Below, in pieces: positions 1 through 7,900 of a DNA stretch of 16,934 nucleotides. A model generated the notes under the pieces. The model worked only from the letters and a program-made list of their open reading frames with translations. It ran no database searches and had not been told where the DNA came from. Numbering within the stretch: the first letter of the stretch is position 1; every line of letters begins with the position of its first letter. Position numbers and translations under genes: made by a program. This DNA comes from Nitrosopumilales archaeon. GTDB taxonomy: Archaea > Thermoproteota > Nitrososphaeria > Nitrososphaerales > Nitrosopumilaceae. The stretch spans positions 1 to 16,934 of the forward strand of contig JANXYF010000009.1 of assembly GCA_025350175.1 (NCBI GenBank), read 5' to 3'.

Positions 1-679
1 GAAAGTCAGGTTTGTACTGGTTGGTGGAGATATAATTGATGGAATTGGCATCTTTCCAAATCAGGATAAGGAACTCTTGTTGTTAGATGTTGACCAGCAG
101 ATGGCAAAGGCTACTGAACTTTTAGACAAGATTCCAAAACACATCAAGGTATTCATTATTCCTGGAAACCATGACCCAGGAAGAAGAGCCCTTCCTCAGC
201 CAGCAATTCCAGAAAAACATAACATGCATCTCTGGAATAGAGAGAACTTTTTCATGCTTGGTAATCCCTCTATGCTTGAGCTAAATGGGGTTAAGATCCT
301 CATGTTCCACGGACAAAGCCTTGATGATGTTGTAGGTAGCACTCCTGGACTAAGTTATGCACAACCAGCAAAAGCTATGAGAGTTTTGCTCAAGACCAGG
401 CACCTTAGTCCAATATATGGTAAAAGAACGCCAATTGCACCAGAATTGGAAGACTTGATGGTGATATCTGAAGTTCCAGATATTTATCATTCTGGACACA
501 TACATGTTGTTGATCTTGATATGTACAAAGGAACATTGATTGTAAACTCTGGTGCATGGCAAAGTCAGACTCCATTTCAGGCCAGTGTTGGAATTAATCC
601 CACACCTGGAATAGCTATTATTGTAAATCTTGCCACGATGAAGGTTTTTACAAAAGACTTTACTGAAAATTCTAACTAA
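1..679 (+). CDS. polB: DNA polymerase D small subunit (DP1), 3' part
   Basis: This is the C-terminal part of the exonuclease/structural subunit of the archaeal D-family replicative polymerase. The reading frame is open from base 2, so the start lies outside the window; about 225 codons are present of a family usually 400-600 aa long. The Mre11-like calcineurin phosphoesterase motifs are visible in order: GD followed by IIDGIGIFP (from nt 26), GNHDPGR (164-184), FHGQ (about 305-316), GHIH (494-505) and NSGAWQ (545-562). In this family these residues hold the two metals for 3'-5' proofreading, so the nuclease looks intact. The stop codon lies 2 bp from the stop of the convergent cdc6 gene. The polymerase subunit DP2 is encoded at 4949-8323. 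Identification is firm; only the N-terminal region cannot be judged. Confidence 0.95.
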   Translation, partial: KVRFVLVGGDIIDGIGIFPNQDKELLLLDVDQQMAKATELLDKIPKHIKVFIIPGNHDPGRRALPQPAIPEKHNMHLWNRENFFMLGNPSMLELNGVKILMFHGQSLDDVVGSTPGLSYAQPAKAMRVLLKTRHLSPIYGKRTPIAPELEDLMVISEVPDIYHSGHIHVVDLDMYKGTLIVNSGAWQSQTPFQASVGINPTPGIAIIVNLATMKVFTKDFTENSN

Positions 680-681
680 AA

Positions 682-1923
682 TTACAAAAGATCTTCTAGA
701 GTTAGATCTTCTTTAAACGCTTTTTTTACGGTATCAGGATTAAGTGTAAGATTGTATTTTTTAGTTCGCCCATGCATGCCTTGATGAATAATTTTTCCTG
801 TGATAAGTCCGGTCATTTCTATCTCGCTTAGCATTTGTGTAATTCTACGTTGAGTAAGTTCTTTTTGTCTAGTAATTTTACAGAGATTTTTGTATGAATG
901 ATATATTTCACCTGTAGTATTTCCACTTGCCTTCATTACTCCCAATATTAGCAATTTTTCATGTAATGGGTATGAATTTAATGCCGTAGTTTCCTTGTCT
1001 TCTTCCATCTTAAGGGAGGCCCGTCGTATATGATCCTCCTTTACGGTATCAGATTGTTCACGTTCCGCAATCTCACCTGCTACTCTTAGTAGGTCTATAG
1101 CTCTTCTTGCATCGCCATGTTCTTGTCCAGACATGGCTGAACAGAGGTTTATGGCTGCCTGTTCTACAGAATTAGGGATAAAACCAGCCTTAATGCGTTC
1201 TTCCAGAATTTCTTTAATCTGGTCTACTGTATAATTGGTAAAAACAACTTCTTCTTCACTTAGACTGCTCAAGACCCTAGGATCTAGTCTTTCTTTGAAT
1301 GTAAGATCATTTGAGATTCCTATTAGGGTTAATGTGCCTTTTTTTAATCTCTCGTTAGCTCTTGTTAATGAATAGAATACATCTTTGCCTGATTTAGACA
1401 CAAGTTCTACAAGATAATCTATCTCATCTACTACAAATACTGTGTTTAGGCCATCTTTTTCAATTGCTGAAATAATACGATTGAATACTTCACTGATTGA
1501 AAGTCCAGTAGAAGGTAACTCTTTTTGTGATGCAAGTCCTAACTGTCTTCCTAATTTTACTAGTAATCCATAGAGTGTGGTCTCTTCTTTTGCATTTGCA
1601 TAAAGTAGATGAATAGGAAATGAATTATCTTTTACTCGTTCTTGTATTTTGCCTAGGACTTTCTTAACTACTAGAGTTTTACCGGTTCCTGGTTTTCCAT
1701 ATACAAGTAAGTTGGATGGACGTGATTTTTTTAATAGAGGTAATAATGATTGAGTAACTTTTTTTTGTTCTTCTTCTCGATGTAATATAATATCAGGGAT
1801 AAATGAGTAATGTAGGACTTCACGATTTTTGAATAGGGATTTGCCACTCTCTGCATCATCTAATAATTTATCAATCGGATCTTTTGTCAATGACCCACAC
1901 ACCACTGTTTCTTCTCTATCCAC
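682..1923 (-). CDS. cdc6: Orc1/Cdc6 replication initiator
   Basis: This is an AAA+ origin-binding initiator (413 aa, usual length about 400), expected to bind origin recognition boxes and help load the MCM helicase. Visible features are Walker A GKPGTGKT (residues 76-83), Walker B VFVVDEID (about 162-169), sensor 1 around ISNDL (Asn205) and sensor 2 in GDARRAIDLLR (270-280). A C-terminal winged-helix region follows from about residue 310. The initiator-specific segment near RLDPRVLSSL is also present. The start is a GTG; an in-frame TAG lies four codons upstream, so the start cannot lie farther out, and the ATG that overlaps this GTG is out of frame. The gene is transcribed away from the adjacent non-coding region with ORB-like sites, the usual arrangement of an archaeal origin beside its initiator gene. 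Whether the genome has other cdc6 copies cannot be seen here. Confidence 0.96.
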   Translation of the reverse strand: MDREETVVCGSLTKDPIDKLLDDAESGKSLFKNREVLHYSFIPDIILHREEEQKKVTQSLLPLLKKSRPSNLLVYGKPGTGKTLVVKKVLGKIQERVKDNSFPIHLLYANAKEETTLYGLLVKLGRQLGLASQKELPSTGLSISEVFNRIISAIEKDGLNTVFVVDEIDYLVELVSKSGKDVFYSLTRANERLKKGTLTLIGISNDLTFKERLDPRVLSSLSEEEVVFTNYTVDQIKEILEERIKAGFIPNSVEQAAINLCSAMSGQEHGDARRAIDLLRVAGEIAEREQSDTVKEDHIRRASLKMEEDKETTALNSYPLHEKLLILGVMKASGNTTGEIYHSYKNLCKITRQKELTQRRITQMLSEIEMTGLITGKIIHQGMHGRTKKYNLTLNPDTVKKAFKEDLTLEDLL

Positions 1924-1980
1924 ATATGGATTCTATCATAATAATCAAATTAGAATTGAATAACTAAACCAAATTTAGTA

Positions 1981-2033
1981 TATCATTAATTATTTTTATT
2001 TTTATTTTCATTAAAAAAATTTTTTAAATAAAG
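1981..2033. other. A+T block, candidate duplex-unwinding element
   Basis: Only two G/C bases occur in 1981-2030. The block includes runs of T and a near-palindromic A7T6 tract around 2013-2025. It abuts the first ORB-like site at 2034 and lies on the cdc6 side of the repeat field, which is where an unwinding element would be expected. It could also contain the cdc6 promoter elements. Confidence 0.55.
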
Positions 2034-2053
2034 CTAGAGTGGAAGTATAGGTG
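2034..2053 (+). other. ORB-like site, plus orientation
   Basis: The core CTAGAGTGGAA (2034-2044) is an exact 11-bp inverted match to 2199-2209. It is followed by a degenerate G-containing tail. The GTGGAA core resembles the dyad part of archaeal origin recognition boxes, but the G-run is weak. It sits immediately beside the A+T block. Confidence 0.5.
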
Positions 2054-2127
2054 TGTGAGTATTCCTAAGATGATGTTAACAACTAGTGAACATTCTGTTA
2101 ATTTTTAACTAAAAAAGACCAAAATGA

Positions 2128-2148
2128 CCCCTTTATTTCCAGTCCAGG
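2128..2148 (-). other. ORB-like site, minus orientation (best match)
   Basis: Read on the minus strand the site is CCTGGACTGGAAATAAAGGG followed by one more G. It closely matches the archaeal ORB layout of a TGGAAA-type dyad half, a short A-rich spacer and a terminal G-run. It is inverted relative to the site at 2034-2053. Confidence 0.6.
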
Positions 2149-2280
2149 CGTGAAGATGACTCTTAACATTGTTAACATCCAAAAGGCAACTCCCTTATTT
2201 CCACTCTAGGCATGAAATTTAGGGTTATTTGGATATAAGCCCCAAAGAGCCTGTGAAGATGCCAAAAACACCCAGGCGTG
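2144..2280. repeat. Short direct repeats in the origin region
   Basis: The 9-mer CCAGGCGTG occurs at 2144-2152 and 2272-2280. The 8-mer TGAAGATG occurs at 2151-2158 and 2254-2261. The second 9-mer runs into the palindrome GCCTAGGC (2281-2288), and another CCTAGG is at 2305-2310. The 9-mer is unusually G+C-rich for this DNA. It may extend the ORB array or serve a second factor. Confidence 0.55.
2192..2209 (-). other. ORB-like site, minus orientation
   Basis: Read on the minus strand the site is CTAGAGTGGAAATAAGGG. It shares the spacing and G-run of the site at 2128-2148 and an 11-bp core with the inverted site at 2034-2044. Three related sites in 180 bp support an initiator-binding array. Confidence 0.6.
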
Positions 2281-2367
2281 GCCTAGGCAGTGAATGTTAA
2301 CAAACCTAGGTGTTAACAATTCTTCTATGATCCGTTCAAGTGTTAACAGTTAACCAGATCGATCCCA

Positions 2368-2763
2368 ATGACTCGAAAAAGAATTAGAATAGACTTGGAA
2401 GACTCGGATGGTGCCAAGTATAACTTTAGCTTGGAAGGAAATGTTACCCGTGAAAAGATGCTAAAAATATTTGAATTAATGAATTTAATAAATATAGAAG
2501 AGCCAGAAACGTCAGCTCAACTAGACTCCATAGGAGCCAAAATATGGCATGTTATAGACAAGAATTTTCCAATAGGTAAATTCACATCATCTATGATCTT
2601 AGAAAAATATGAAGATGAATATGAAGAACCAATTAAATTAAGCGTGATCTCTACCTATCTCTCTAGATTTGCTGTAAAAGGTAGGGTAGTAAGAGAGAAA
2701 CAAGGAAAAGAATGGGCCTATCAGATACTAAAGATAACCCAAAAAGAAAAGAGTATGACTTAG
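2368..2763 (+). CDS. Origin-adjacent small protein, probable winged helix
   Basis: I do not recognise a named family. The product is 131 aa. The first 40 residues look like a small beta unit (RKRIRIDLED, then YNFSLEG) followed by a helix (TREKMLKIFELMNL). Residues of about 58-125 read as a winged helix: a helix around AKIWHVIDKNF, a likely recognition helix around LSVISTYLSRFAVKG, and a wing-like GRVVREKQGKEWAYQIL. The ATG at 2368 follows the TGTTAACA array directly, and two array copies occupy the expected promoter position, so autoregulation is plausible. It is divergent from cdc6 across the probable origin, and its stop interlocks with that of the AbrB-type gene at 2760-2912. A role at the origin or in controlling nearby genes is inference from position only. 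Confidence 0.8.
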   Translation: MTRKRIRIDLEDSDGAKYNFSLEGNVTREKMLKIFELMNLINIEEPETSAQLDSIGAKIWHVIDKNFPIGKFTSSMILEKYEDEYEEPIKLSVISTYLSRFAVKGRVVREKQGKEWAYQILKITQKEKSMT

Positions 2764-2912
2764 GAGATTACTACTTTTTTGACCACTAGATGATCACCAT
2801 CGATTGTTATCTTAACATAATCTCCCTTCTGGAGTTCAAGGAATTTTCTAAAGTCTTTAGGGATAGAAATCGTTCCTGCAGTGGTAATTTTGATTAATTG
2901 TTCATTAGGCAT
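2760..2912 (-). CDS. AbrB/SpoVT-family DNA-binding protein (50 aa)
   Basis: Translation from the ATG at 2910-2912 gives 50 aa with the full swapped-hairpin signature: KITTAGTISIPKDFR (residues 8-22), then LELQKGDYVKI, then a terminal strand HLVVKKVVIS. This is the AbrB/MazE/SpoVT DNA-binding fold, which acts as a dimer. Such small archaeal proteins are either stand-alone regulators or antitoxins. No toxin gene (PIN, RelE or MazF type) adjoins it, so a regulator is more likely. Its TAA interlocks with the TAG of the convergent gene ending at 2763 (4-bp overlap TTAG), as at three other convergent pairs in this window, which supports it as real. The 174 bp upstream (2913-3086) are A+T-rich and show no gene. 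Confidence 0.85.
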   Translation of the reverse strand: MPNEQLIKITTAGTISIPKDFRKFLELQKGDYVKITIDGDHLVVKKVVIS

Positions 2913-3086
2913 GTTATTATATTATAAGAACAATAATTTAAGAATTTACTATTAACTAAGATTATTAATTTATGATGATTTTTTATAACTTTGATAAAAA
3001 ATAGAGATTCTAATGATAAGATCAACTAAAAAATAATTTGATAAAAGTCTAATTTCCTGATCTGAAAACTATTGGTATCCTAAAAA

Positions 3087-3635
3087 TTACTGAGCCGAGA
3101 CCATCTTTACGACCCCTATTCTTGTAAGACCTTTCTCAGTTATTTTGTAAGTAAATGGCTTTGTTGACATGTCTCTTTCAACTAAACCATCCTCAAATAA
3201 CTTCTTTAACATACGTGATGTGTGTTCTCTAGTCCTTCCTATTGTGACCTGGATGTCACGTGATGTCATAGGTTTTTCTGTGATTAATCGTAGAACATGA
3301 TCAGTCGCATTACCAAATGGCATATTCTGCATTCTTTCCTTTGGTTTCTCTTCTTTGACCATTACTGGAGCTTCTTGCTGAACTTTTTGCTTTGGAATTT
3401 GTGCCTGAGGAATTTCCTGTGGTTCAGGCGTCATTTCTAATGAATCTAAACGAATTTTCATATCTATTAGTAAATTTTCATAATATTGTAGACGCTCTGA
3501 TAGAATTTTTGCATTTTCTGACTCTGATACTAATCGTGGCTTTACCTTGTTGTATATTGTAACAGCTACTAGTCCACCAATAAAGGAAGCAAACACGCCT
3601 AAAATTACTCCTACATCTGGAATATCTACTAGCAT
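3087..3635 (-). CDS. Membrane-anchored winged-helix protein
   Basis: The product is 182 aa from the ATG at 3635; a GTG one codon upstream is an alternative. An N-terminal hydrophobic helix (about residues 8-27, with VILGVFASFIGGLVAVTIY) is followed by a helical, probably coiled-coil stretch (about 36-66, SERLQYYENLLIDMKIRLDS). A low-complexity Pro/Gln/Lys linker spans about 67-105. A C-terminal MarR/ArsR-like winged helix spans about 108-180: DHVLRLITEKPMTSRDIQ, then GRTREHTSRMLKKLFEDG, then wing VERDMSTKPFTYKIT. This suggests a transcription regulator tethered at the membrane, with its DNA-binding domain in the cytoplasm. No sensor domain is visible and the target is unknown. An inverted repeat just upstream may be its operator. 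Confidence 0.8.
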   Translation of the reverse strand: MLVDIPDVGVILGVFASFIGGLVAVTIYNKVKPRLVSESENAKILSERLQYYENLLIDMKIRLDSLEMTPEPQEIPQAQIPKQKVQQEAPVMVKEEKPKERMQNMPFGNATDHVLRLITEKPMTSRDIQVTIGRTREHTSRMLKKLFEDGLVERDMSTKPFTYKITEKGLTRIGVVKMVSAQ

Positions 3636-3647
3636 CACGATGTAACG

Positions 3648-3674
3648 TCAAATGATGTGATTTATCATATTTGA
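3648..3674 (-). promoter_or_regulatory. Inverted repeat over the putative promoter of the membrane winged-helix gene
   Basis: TCAAAT (3648-3653) and ATTTGA (3669-3674) form an inverted repeat with further partial symmetry inside (ATGAT and ATCAT). On the minus strand the centre reads ATGATAAATC, a TATA-like element about 26 bp before the ATG at 3635. The overlap would suit an operator, possibly for autoregulation. Direct repeats ATCACAAC, spaced 10 bp apart, lie at 3719-3726 and 3729-3736. Confidence 0.35.
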
Positions 3675-3769
3675 GTAAAATTATTTTACACCTTACACAT
3701 CAATATCGAACATATTTCATCACAACTTATCACAACCGCTTTACGGATTATGCCTTTTTTGAACCTAAA

Positions 3770-4132
3770 TTACAGCTTACAAGTTCGGTTTAGTAGCTCT
3801 TGTATCACAAACATGACTTCTTCCTCACGTTCAGGAAAAACATCACTACTTTTTATCACAGAAATTTGTTCAGAGAGACGATTTATCACATCCATATCAT
3901 CAGAACTAAGCACGCCTAGACCTCTAAGAAGGATCCACGAATAGCATAATGCAGTTAACTTGTCCCTAGATTGATTTACTTGTCGATAAAATGCCCCTTT
4001 ACTAATAGTAAACTGGGAGTCTGTAAGGTTCTTACGTTTTAAAATAATTTCAATTTGTCTCTCTGTAAATAGAGATTTTTTTATAATTTGTCTAATAATA
4101 TTACCAAAATTATCATCAGAAGGTTTGCTCAT
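3770..4132 (-). CDS. Conserved-looking hypothetical protein (120 aa)
   Basis: I do not recognise the family. From the ATG at 4132 the product is 120 aa, mostly helical, soluble and highly charged; a TTG ten codons upstream (4162) is a possible but less likely start. The segment around FTERQIEIILKRKNL, then LTDSQFTISKGAFYRQVNQS, has the helix pattern of a helix-turn-helix. The C-terminal part (MDVINRLSEQI, then VMFVIQELLNRT) looks like an amphipathic helical pair. No membrane segment or metal-binding motif is visible. It is divergent from GGGP synthase with only 65 bp between starts, so the two may be regulated together. A DNA- or RNA-binding role is a guess. Confidence 0.65.
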   Translation of the reverse strand: MSKPSDDNFGNIIRQIIKKSLFTERQIEIILKRKNLTDSQFTISKGAFYRQVNQSRDKLTALCYSWILLRGLGVLSSDDMDVINRLSEQISVIKSSDVFPEREEEVMFVIQELLNRTCKL

Positions 4133-4168
4133 AGCTATACAATTCTGTATTACTTTATTCAATTAAAC

Positions 4169-4175
4169 TTTTAAT
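4169..4175 (+). promoter_or_regulatory. TATA-like box of the GGGP synthase-polC operon
   Basis: TTTTAAT is centred 26 bp before the ATG at 4198. This is the archaeal TATA distance expected if transcription starts at the start codon. No ribosome-binding site precedes that ATG. Confidence 0.5.
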
Positions 4176-4197
4176 CAATAGATATTCAACCATCCAT

Positions 4198-4947
4198 ATG
4201 CAAAAGACTGAAGGCTATCTTCATACTACTAGAAAGAAAAAAGGAACACTACTCTTTGTATTAATTGATTCTGAAAATTCTGCAGGACGCTCAGCCTCAA
4301 CTCTAGCAAAGGAAGCCGAAAAAAATGGGGCGTCAGCAGTTCTGGTTGGAGGTTCATCAGCTACTGATCAACTAACCATGACTGAGACAGTAGCTAGCAT
4401 CAAAAAAGCAATCAAAATTCCTGTAATTCTCTTTCCTGGCAATGTTACAGGTGTCGTTCCTGGAGCAGATGCAATACTTTTTAGCTCACTTTTGAACTCG
4501 GATAATCCATACTTTATCTCACAAGCTCAAGCCTTAGGAGCACCAAGCGTTCTAAGATTTGGCCTTGAAGCACTCCCTACAGCCTATATCATTATTGGTG
4601 AAGGAACTACGGTTTGGCATGTAGGTTCAGTAAGAACAATTCCATTTGACAAGCCAAGTTTAGCAGTCATGTATGCTCTTTCTGCCCAATTCATGGGAAT
4701 GCGATTTGTATATCTCGAAGCAGGCTCTGGAGCCAAATATAATGTACCACCTGAAATGGTTGCAGCCGTAAGGAAGCTTTTCAAAGGATTTCTGATTGTA
4801 GGAGGAGGTATTCGTAGCCCAGAAACTGCTGAAGAGATAGCTAAAGCAGGTGCAGACGCTATTGTCATTGGTACTTTCATTGAGAAGGGTGGAAGTTTTA
4901 AGACCATTTCCGATATCGTAAAAGCCATCCAATCTGTAAGGAAATAA
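4198..4947 (+). CDS. Geranylgeranylglyceryl phosphate synthase
   Basis: This prenyltransferase joins geranylgeranyl diphosphate to sn-glycerol-1-phosphate, the first committed step of archaeal ether-lipid synthesis. The 249-aa length is usual for the family. The TIM-barrel phosphate-binding signatures are present: YLEAGSGA (172-179), VGGGIRSPE (201-209) and VIGTFIE (223-229), together with LIDSEN near the N-terminus (22-27) and the FPGN and SSLLNS segment (79-101). The family also includes bacterial heptaprenyl versions, but in an archaeal setting the geranylgeranyl enzyme is expected. Its stop is 1 bp from the DP2 start, so the two are almost certainly co-transcribed, linking membrane-lipid and replication genes in one operon. 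Confidence 0.93.
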   Translation: MQKTEGYLHTTRKKKGTLLFVLIDSENSAGRSASTLAKEAEKNGASAVLVGGSSATDQLTMTETVASIKKAIKIPVILFPGNVTGVVPGADAILFSSLLNSDNPYFISQAQALGAPSVLRFGLEALPTAYIIIGEGTTVWHVGSVRTIPFDKPSLAVMYALSAQFMGMRFVYLEAGSGAKYNVPPEMVAAVRKLFKGFLIVGGGIRSPETAEEIAKAGADAIVIGTFIEKGGSFKTISDIVKAIQSVRK

Positions 4948-4948
4948 C

Positions 4949-7900
4949 ATGTCAGAGAACCTAGCATTGAGACTAAAGGAAGTCCCAATGCCTCAAGACT
5001 ACTTTAACTATTATACTAAAATATCTGAAGAGGTTTTTACCATTTTTGAACAAGCCGCTTCTGCCAAGGCAACACTTGCAGATTCTTCTGGGATGGTAGA
5101 ACCAAAGATTGCTTTTGATCTTGCAGACCGTGTATCCAAAATGCACGACATTGATGTAACTGATAATCTACGAGCTCTCATTCAAAATACTCCAAAAGAA
5201 TTAGCTGCTCTAAAACTTGCAGAGGATATTGCACAGGGCAAGTATTCTGGACCTGATACAGATCTTCAAACAAAACTTGATCTTGCTGTACGTGTAGCTC
5301 TAGCTATCGTTACCGAAGGAGTAACTATTGCTCCTCTTCAGGGAATAAGCGAAGTTAAGATAAAGAAAAACGCAGACGGTTCTGAATATCTCTCTGTATC
5401 ATTTGCAGGTCCTATTAGATCAGCAGGAGGTACAGAAGCTGCTGCTACAATGCTAATTGCAGATCATGTGAGAAAGATAGCTGGACTTGGAAAATATCAA
5501 GCAAACTCATTTGATGATGAGACTGGAAGATTTGTAGAAGAATTAAGAGTATACGAAAGAGAAGTTGGAAGTTTTCAATTTCATATTCCTGATCAAGATG
5601 TGGTTAGTGTTATCTCAAATCTTCCAGTTGAACTTGATGGTGTAGATACGGACTTGGCAGAAATTGTAAGCCATAGAAACATGGTAAGAATAGGTACCAA
5701 TAGAGTGAGAGGAGGAGCCCTTCGTGTACTAAACGACGGTCTAATTGGCAGATCTCGTAAACTACTCAAACTTATAGAATTATACAAACTTGATGGTTGG
5801 GATTGGCTTAAGGATTTGAAAGGAGCAATCCAAACAGGTGATGCAGATGCAGCGGCTCATCGAATGAGGGAAGTGATTACAGGAAGGTCTGTTCTTTCCA
5901 TGCCTAAGAAGCTTGGAGGATTTAGGCTAAGATATGGTCGTTCATGTAATACAGGATTTGCCTCAATTGGCATTCATCCTGTAGTTGCAGAGATCTTGGA
6001 TCATGCTATAGCTGTAGGAACCCAGATTAAACTTGACGTTCCTGGAAAAGCCTCTACAGTAGCCTTTGTAGATTCTATTGATACACCCATTGTTAGACTA
6101 ACTAACGGTAATGTCGTAAAAATTAAAGACACTGCCCATGGGATTCATCTCAAACCGCAGATTGCAAAGATTTTGCATCTTGGTGACATTTTGATTAGCT
6201 ATGGAGACTTTCTAGAAAATAATGCTGAGCTTGTACCAACTGGCTATGTAGAAGAATTTTGGGTCCAAGAACTACTAGACAAAGTAACAAAGTACGAACC
6301 AAATGATACCGAACTTCTAAGCTATGTAACCAAGATACCAGATCTGGATGAAGCATTTAGAATATCATTGAATTTTGGTATTGGCCTTCATCCTCAATAT
6401 CTCTATTACTGGGATCAAATTACAACTGAAGAATTTGAAAAAATTCTAAAACCACAAAGTGTAGAATCAGACCTTATCATTTATTCTGTTGATGCAAAAG
6501 ACATTTTAGAAAAACTTGGTGTTCCACATGAAGTAGCAGGTGATACACTTCTTCTAAAAAATATAGAAGCCAAGATATTCTTCTATTTGTTATTTAGAAA
6601 ACCAATTCAACTTGAAAGAGATCTTACTGTTACTCAAATCATAACCCAATCATCTGGAATACGAATTCCAAATAAATTTTCAACATCTATTGGAGTAAGA
6701 GTTGGAAGACCTGAGAAAGCTGCATTAAGAAAGATGAAACCTCCTGTTCATACTTTATTTCCAGTTGGAAATAAGGGTGGAGCATCACGCGATTTGTTAA
6801 AGGCTGCAAAGCAGCCAGACTTTTACTGTAACATATACAATAGATTTTGTAAAAATTGTAACGTTCCTACTATTAGCATAGCATGTCCCAAATGTAAAAC
6901 AAAAACAAGCGCAATTTTCATATGTAAAAAATGTAGAGATGAACTTGAGACCAATTATTGTGCAAAATGTAAATCACGAGCATATGGTCATTCATACCGT
7001 TCGTTTCCTCTCAAAGATCTCTTGAATGCTGCACAAGAGAGAACTGGATTTAGAGCCCAAGAGCCATTCAAAGGTGTAAAAGAGCTCATAAATCAAGACA
7101 GGGTACCTGAACCACTTGAAAAGGGTCTGATAAGGCAAAGTCTTGGACTTAATGTCTTTAAAGATGGAACAATTAGGTTTGATACAACAAACGCTCCGCT
7201 ATCACACTTCAAACCTTCCTGGATTGGAACCACTCCGCAGAAATTAGTTGAATTGGGATATACCCATGATACAAATGGAAATCCACTTGAAAACTCTGAT
7301 CAACTTGTTGAACTTAGAGTTCAAGATGTTGTAATTCCAAAAGAATGTGGAGATAGTCTTGTTTTTGTCTGTCAATACATAGATAGAGAACTTTCAAAGC
7401 TTTTTGGGCGTTTGCCATTTTACAATGTCAAGACTACTGATGATCTAGTAGGACATCTCATCATTGGTCTTGCACCACATACATCAGTTGGTATAGTGGG
7501 TAGAATAATTGGATATACCAATACACAAGTATGTCTTGGAACTGCAGTATGGCATTCTGCAAAAAGACGTGATGCTGATGGCGACGCAGATTCTATTATG
7601 TTACTAATGGACAGTCTACTTAATTTTTCAAGATTATTTTTGTCTGATAGGATAGGTGGATTAATGGATGCACCATTACTTGTTCAGCCTATTGTAATTC
7701 CTCAAGAAGTGCAAAGACAGGCTCACAACTTTGAAGTTGTAAAAGCATATCCACTTTCATTCTTTGAAGCTACTCTTAGAAAAGATAAAGCAAGTGAGAT
7801 AAAAGATGTTGAGATACTTAAATCAAGATTAGAGACAGAAAGACAATTTCTTGGACATGATTTTACACATTCTACATCTACCTTGACTACATCAAAATCA

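Larger units (their letters stand above)
2074..2354. repeat. TGTTAACA palindrome array
   Basis: GTTAAC occurs six times, at 2075, 2171, 2296, 2312, 2342 and 2349. The first five are the 8-bp palindrome TGTTAACA. Only one other GTTAAC was noticed in the rest of the window (3954, inside a gene). The last two copies overlap the place where the TATA box of the gene starting at 2368 should lie. The array is probably a set of protein-binding sites; the protein is unknown. Candidates are the adjacent winged-helix protein or an origin-binding factor. Confidence 0.75.
1924..2367. other. Probable chromosomal replication origin (oriC)
   Basis: This 444-bp stretch between divergent cdc6 and a winged-helix gene has no plausible ORF and is the only non-coding stretch above 300 bp in the window. 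It combines a block of almost pure A+T (1981-2033), three sites resembling archaeal origin recognition boxes in both orientations (2034-2053, 2128-2148, 2192-2209), six GTTAAC palindromes and short direct repeats. Archaeal origins commonly sit beside orc1/cdc6 and pair an unwinding element with inverted ORBs. The ORB match was made by eye against the remembered consensus (dyad core followed by a G-run). Origin function is therefore an inference from layout and motifs. Confidence 0.75.

Noticed and set aside
688..712. AGATCTTCT repeated with a 14-bp period near the cdc6 3' end, as a terminator or binding site.
   Set aside because: It is explained by the coding sequence of the repetitive C-terminus (DLTLEDLL).
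2760..2912. The AbrB-type gene as the antitoxin of a toxin-antitoxin pair.
   Set aside because: No toxin-like gene adjoins it on either side. The upstream 174 bp are non-coding and the downstream neighbour is convergent.
7571..7591. A possible intein at the DP2 catalytic site, a known insertion point in some Archaea.
   Set aside because: The catalytic segment is continuous and the protein has normal length.
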